Positions 61,578-64,000 of a stretch of DNA of 64,000 nucleotides are shown piece by piece. Made by a program: the position numbers and the translations under genes. The notes below the pieces were generated by a model, which was given only the letters and a program-made list of their open reading frames with translations, did not search any database and had not been told where the DNA came from. This stretch comes from Clostridium pascui (lineage in GTDB: Bacteria; Bacillota; Clostridia; Clostridiales; Clostridiaceae), in the NCBI RefSeq assembly GCF_016908015.1, contig NZ_JAFBDB010000001.1, forward strand, positions 620,001-684,000. The letters run 5' to 3'. The number at the start of each line of letters is the position of its first letter. Within the stretch, counting starts at the first letter, position 1.

Positions 61578-63081
61578 CTATTTTCACCTTCTTCCAAGGT
61601 ATATTAACACTTATATTAGCATTATATTCATCTACAGTATCGCTTTGTAAATATATATACCATCTTCCGGGCATAGGTTTATTAAGTTTAAAATATTCCG
61701 GTTGTCCACTCCAACCGCTATAACTAATACTCATACAACTGTTTAATTCTGTCTTAGTTATAGGATTTTCTGAATCACCTAATATTTGTTGTTTATACCC
61801 ATAATAACTCTTATTTGGATCTTGTATGACTAAATCATAGTGTTTAGTTTCAATCAAAGAGTTAAAGAAAGCCTTAATTTCTAAATAGGGTTGCTTTTCT
61901 ATATCTACAAAGCCTAACTTTATCTTTCCAGTTTTGTTTATAGTAAATGTTTCTAATACATTTTCTTTTACATCTTCATAAGTTTCATTTTTACTTGTAC
62001 CGACTTTTTCTTCTATAGTATAATTGCCAGTACTTAAGATTGCTAAATTTGTATTTTCTCTCATACCTTCTAAAGCAATTTGATCGCTTACATTATCTTG
62101 AGAAAAACTAGTGTTTATTCCCACAACCATGTAATGTCCTAAATAATCATCTTTAATCTTTGTTCTTATTACATCCCTTAATTTCAACTTAGGATTAGCC
62201 TTTGTGGCTATTATGTCTAAGTTTGTGTTTTTTCGCCACATATCTAAAAACTGCTTGTTTGCTATTCTTCTTCTTTTTATTTCTGTATCTGCTAGTACAG
62301 TTTCAACCTCTGTGAATCTATTTTCCCCACCTAAGTATAACCTCATTTTTACTTCTTCATATACGTTATAAATCTTTTCATTGTATCTAACTAAAAGTCT
62401 TGGATACATTGTGTCTATACTTCTTTTGCTATCAGCATCAGCTATTTTACGAAAATCTTCATAATACCAATCATACCTAATATTATTTGACACATCTGAT
62501 GCTAGATAATATGGATATGGCTTACAAACCACTAAAGTTCCATCTTTAGTCATAACGCCTTTAGCCTCCATTGTGGTTATAGCCTCTTCTATAATATCCG
62601 AAAATTGAGTATCATATTTAATTTTCATTTCTTTTTCTATTTTATAATCTTGTATTTCATCCATCTTTATTTCAACCTTAAGACCGGCCCTTTTACATAA
62701 ATCTTCCACCATTGAACTTGCCATTACATCTTTATAAATTAAGTAAGGTGTACACGGATCTATTGCTCTAAGCAATTTACTATAGTCATCCCTAGCAATT
62801 ACTTCAATAACTTCTTCACTAGCCTTTATATTATAATTTTTAATTATACCTGTGAATTGCAACTCATCGTTCCAATAAAAATTCACTCTATTGGAGTTAT
62901 CCAATATTCCATCTATACCACCGAAATCAGTTAATTTTATAGGTGCCGTGTTACTAATTCTAAAGGTGGCTTGAGTGGCTCCCATATCTATTCTTCTATC
63001 TACATTTGCACTTAAAAATAATCTTTTAAAAGTATATTTCTCACCATTAGTTTTCTTTATTACTTCTAGTTTATAACTCAC
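61567..63081 (-). CDS. Baseplate hub/XkdQ-like tail protein
   Basis: 504 residues, probable GTG start at 63081 because GGGTGATT lies just upstream; the open frame reaches 63150. N-terminal gp27/XkdQ-type domain (LFLSANVDRRIDMGATQATF, ARDDYSKLLRAIDPCTPYLI, YKDVMASSMVEDLCKRAG) and a C-terminal beta region. This is the tail hub that follows the distal tail protein in siphophages. Overlaps the upstream gene by 11 bases. Confidence 0.75.
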   Translation of the reverse strand: MSYKLEVIKKTNGEKYTFKRLFLSANVDRRIDMGATQATFRISNTAPIKLTDFGGIDGILDNSNRVNFYWNDELQFTGIIKNYNIKASEEVIEVIARDDYSKLLRAIDPCTPYLIYKDVMASSMVEDLCKRAGLKVEIKMDEIQDYKIEKEMKIKYDTQFSDIIEEAITTMEAKGVMTKDGTLVVCKPYPYYLASDVSNNIRYDWYYEDFRKIADADSKRSIDTMYPRLLVRYNEKIYNVYEEVKMRLYLGGENRFTEVETVLADTEIKRRRIANKQFLDMWRKNTNLDIIATKANPKLKLRDVIRTKIKDDYLGHYMVVGINTSFSQDNVSDQIALEGMRENTNLAILSTGNYTIEEKVGTSKNETYEDVKENVLETFTINKTGKIKLGFVDIEKQPYLEIKAFFNSLIETKHYDLVIQDPNKSYYGYKQQILGDSENPITKTELNSCMSISYSGWSGQPEYFKLNKPMPGRWYIYLQSDTVDEYNANISVNIPWKKVKIDEI

Positions 63082-63469
63082 TTGAATCACCCGCCCAACC
63101 TTCAATTCCACATGGACATAACAACTCACAACTAATATAGTATATATCACCCTCTATGGGTGTATCTAAATCAAAGTTACCTTGAAAATATCCTCTATAC
63201 TCTGTTCCAAATTCATCTATAAAAATAAATCTTTCAGTATACTTATTTCTAAAGTTCTTGAACTGTACAATCTGATCGGGCGTATGAGTTTCAAATGCTA
63301 CACTAAATTTGATTAAAGTATCACTTTTAACTGCATCTTGAAATACAGTATAACCTGTTAAACTCTTATTACCTTTTCTTAAAGTAACAGGAGTGGGAGG
63401 TTTATAATTGGTTATTGTTGCTCCTGTATCTATTCCATTATCATATTTTAAAACTAAATTAAATTCCAA
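63071..63469 (-). CDS. Distal tail protein-like
   Basis: 132 residues. The beta-rich order LRKGNKSLTGYTVFQDAVKS, FKNFRNKYTERFIFIDEFGT and YRGYFQGNFDLDTPIEG resembles the N-terminal barrel of a distal tail protein (Dit). It lies between tape measure and hub as expected. The C-terminus has CELLCPCGIEGWAG. Confidence 0.6.
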   Translation of the reverse strand: MEFNLVLKYDNGIDTGATITNYKPPTPVTLRKGNKSLTGYTVFQDAVKSDTLIKFSVAFETHTPDQIVQFKNFRNKYTERFIFIDEFGTEYRGYFQGNFDLDTPIEGDIYYISCELLCPCGIEGWAGDSSEL

Positions 63470-63481
63470 TTATAACACCCC

Positions 63482-64000
63482 CTAATTTCTTACTGCATCG
63501 TGCATAAACAAATCCACTAATCCATTTTTTAATGCTACTTGCCCCATGCTATTTACTTCTTGTATTAGTTGTTCAGTGCCATTTGCTCCAGTATCAGATA
63601 TATTAACGTGCATATTTATTGTTGGATTAAAGTTAAGTTGTTTGTTACTATTGCTAATACTACTAACTCCATATCTACCGCCATATGCTCCACTAAGTGC
63701 CATATCATTTAATCCTGTGAAATTTGGCTTAACATTCCCTAAGTTTTTAATTTTATTTGCAAGGCCAGTAAATTTATTTGTTATGGAATCATCTTGTTTA
63801 TCTAATCCTTGTATAAGTCCTTCTCCGATAAAGCCACCATAACCAATAAAAACTCGGCTTGGAGAATGTATGTCTAGTTCTTCCTCGAAACCTTCCTTTA
63901 TACCTTTACCAAGTTCCTTACCTTTACCCTTGAATAGACCTTTTATTTTATTGATCCCACTCATAAATCCATCAGCTATATTCTTTAATTTTTCTTTTCC
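63482..64000 (-). CDS. Tape measure protein, C-terminal end (runs off window)
   Basis: 172 residues remain; the frame is open to base 64000. It has Gly-rich helical repeats (KGLFKGKGKELGKGIKEGFE), the DIHSPSRVFIGYGGFIGEGL motif typical of tape-measure C-termini, and a final FMHDAVRN. It is a different tape measure from that of element A, which shows that the two elements are distinct phages. Confidence 0.8.
   Translation of the reverse strand, partial: GKEKLKNIADGFMSGINKIKGLFKGKGKELGKGIKEGFEEELDIHSPSRVFIGYGGFIGEGLIQGLDKQDDSITNKFTGLANKIKNLGNVKPNFTGLNDMALSGAYGGRYGVSSISNSNKQLNFNPTINMHVNISDTGANGTEQLIQEVNSMGQVALKNGLVDLFMHDAVRN

Larger units (their letters stand above)
47289..64000. mobile_element. 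Prophage B, left part (inserted in pilB, runs off window)
   Basis: It begins where pilB homology stops and continues to the end of the window. All large genes are on the minus strand: tape measure end, distal tail, hub, structural block, lysis, cargo. No integrase is within the window; it should lie at the far end, next to the N-terminal part of pilB. Confidence 0.88.

Overview
The window is very AT-rich and comes from a spore-forming Clostridium-type Firmicute. The evidence is a spoIIIAA start, strong GGAGG-type ribosome sites, and the chromosomal order pilus cluster - aroK - pepP - efp - CD1247-like gene - spoIIIAA, which parallels the Bacillus comG/yqh/spoIIIA neighbourhood. Species is not resolved. 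Nearly all genes read right to left (minus strand).

Layout. (1) 1-937: host DNA with the start of spoIIIAA and a CD1247-type zinc-ribbon protein. (2) 938-40030: integrated element A, about 38.9 kb, bounded by 177-bp direct repeats that I read as identical. The repeats are the 3' end of efp plus its terminator region. The right copy completes a functional efp; the left copy is the displaced host 3' end. (3) 40031-47288: host DNA with efp, pepP, a decayed aroK and a type IV pilus/competence-like cluster (PilO-, PilN- and PilM-like proteins, four pseudopilins plus a short fifth, PilC/GspF, and the C-terminal end of PilB/GspE). (4) 47289-64000: the left part of prophage B, which interrupts pilB and runs off the window.

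Element A starts at the right with a tyrosine integrase whose leader hairpin buries its ribosome site, a winged-helix replication initiator, iteron-like repeats, a predicted small RNA, an FtsK/SpoIIIE-like ATPase and a replication-relaxation protein: a plasmid/ICE-like maintenance module. Next come many small accessory genes: a cREC-domain protein, two paralogous 2TM proteins, a membrane-anchored Mrr-like nuclease and a repressor with paired operators. The centre carries an SF2 helicase and a large protein that I read as a YonO/QDE-1-type two-barrel RNA polymerase (DYDSD motif). The left part holds virion genes in an unusual order (tail completion, tape measure, scaffold, capsid, then candidate terminase small subunit, terminase, portal, MuF) and a second, very short tyrosine recombinase. 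I find no tail tube, sheath, holin or endolysin gene in element A, so it may be a defective phage, a phage-plasmid or a satellite.

Prophage B shows, in transcription order, the tape-measure C-terminus, distal tail protein, baseplate hub, a block of unusual structural genes (including a von Willebrand A protein and its truncated paralogue, and a 668-residue repeat protein) whose base composition differs from the surroundings, a lysis module (XhlA, holin, glucosaminidase), and then cargo: a PH-like protein, a ParB-domain protein, a Dam-type adenine methylase and an unknown protein next to the pilB junction.

Strongest leads: the polymerase with its helicase partner and structured leader; efp as an integration target with element-encoded restoration of EF-P domain III; prophage interruption of pilB; the phage VWA protein pair; and several candidate defence cassettes. 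All functional assignments rest on reading motifs by eye, with no database search.
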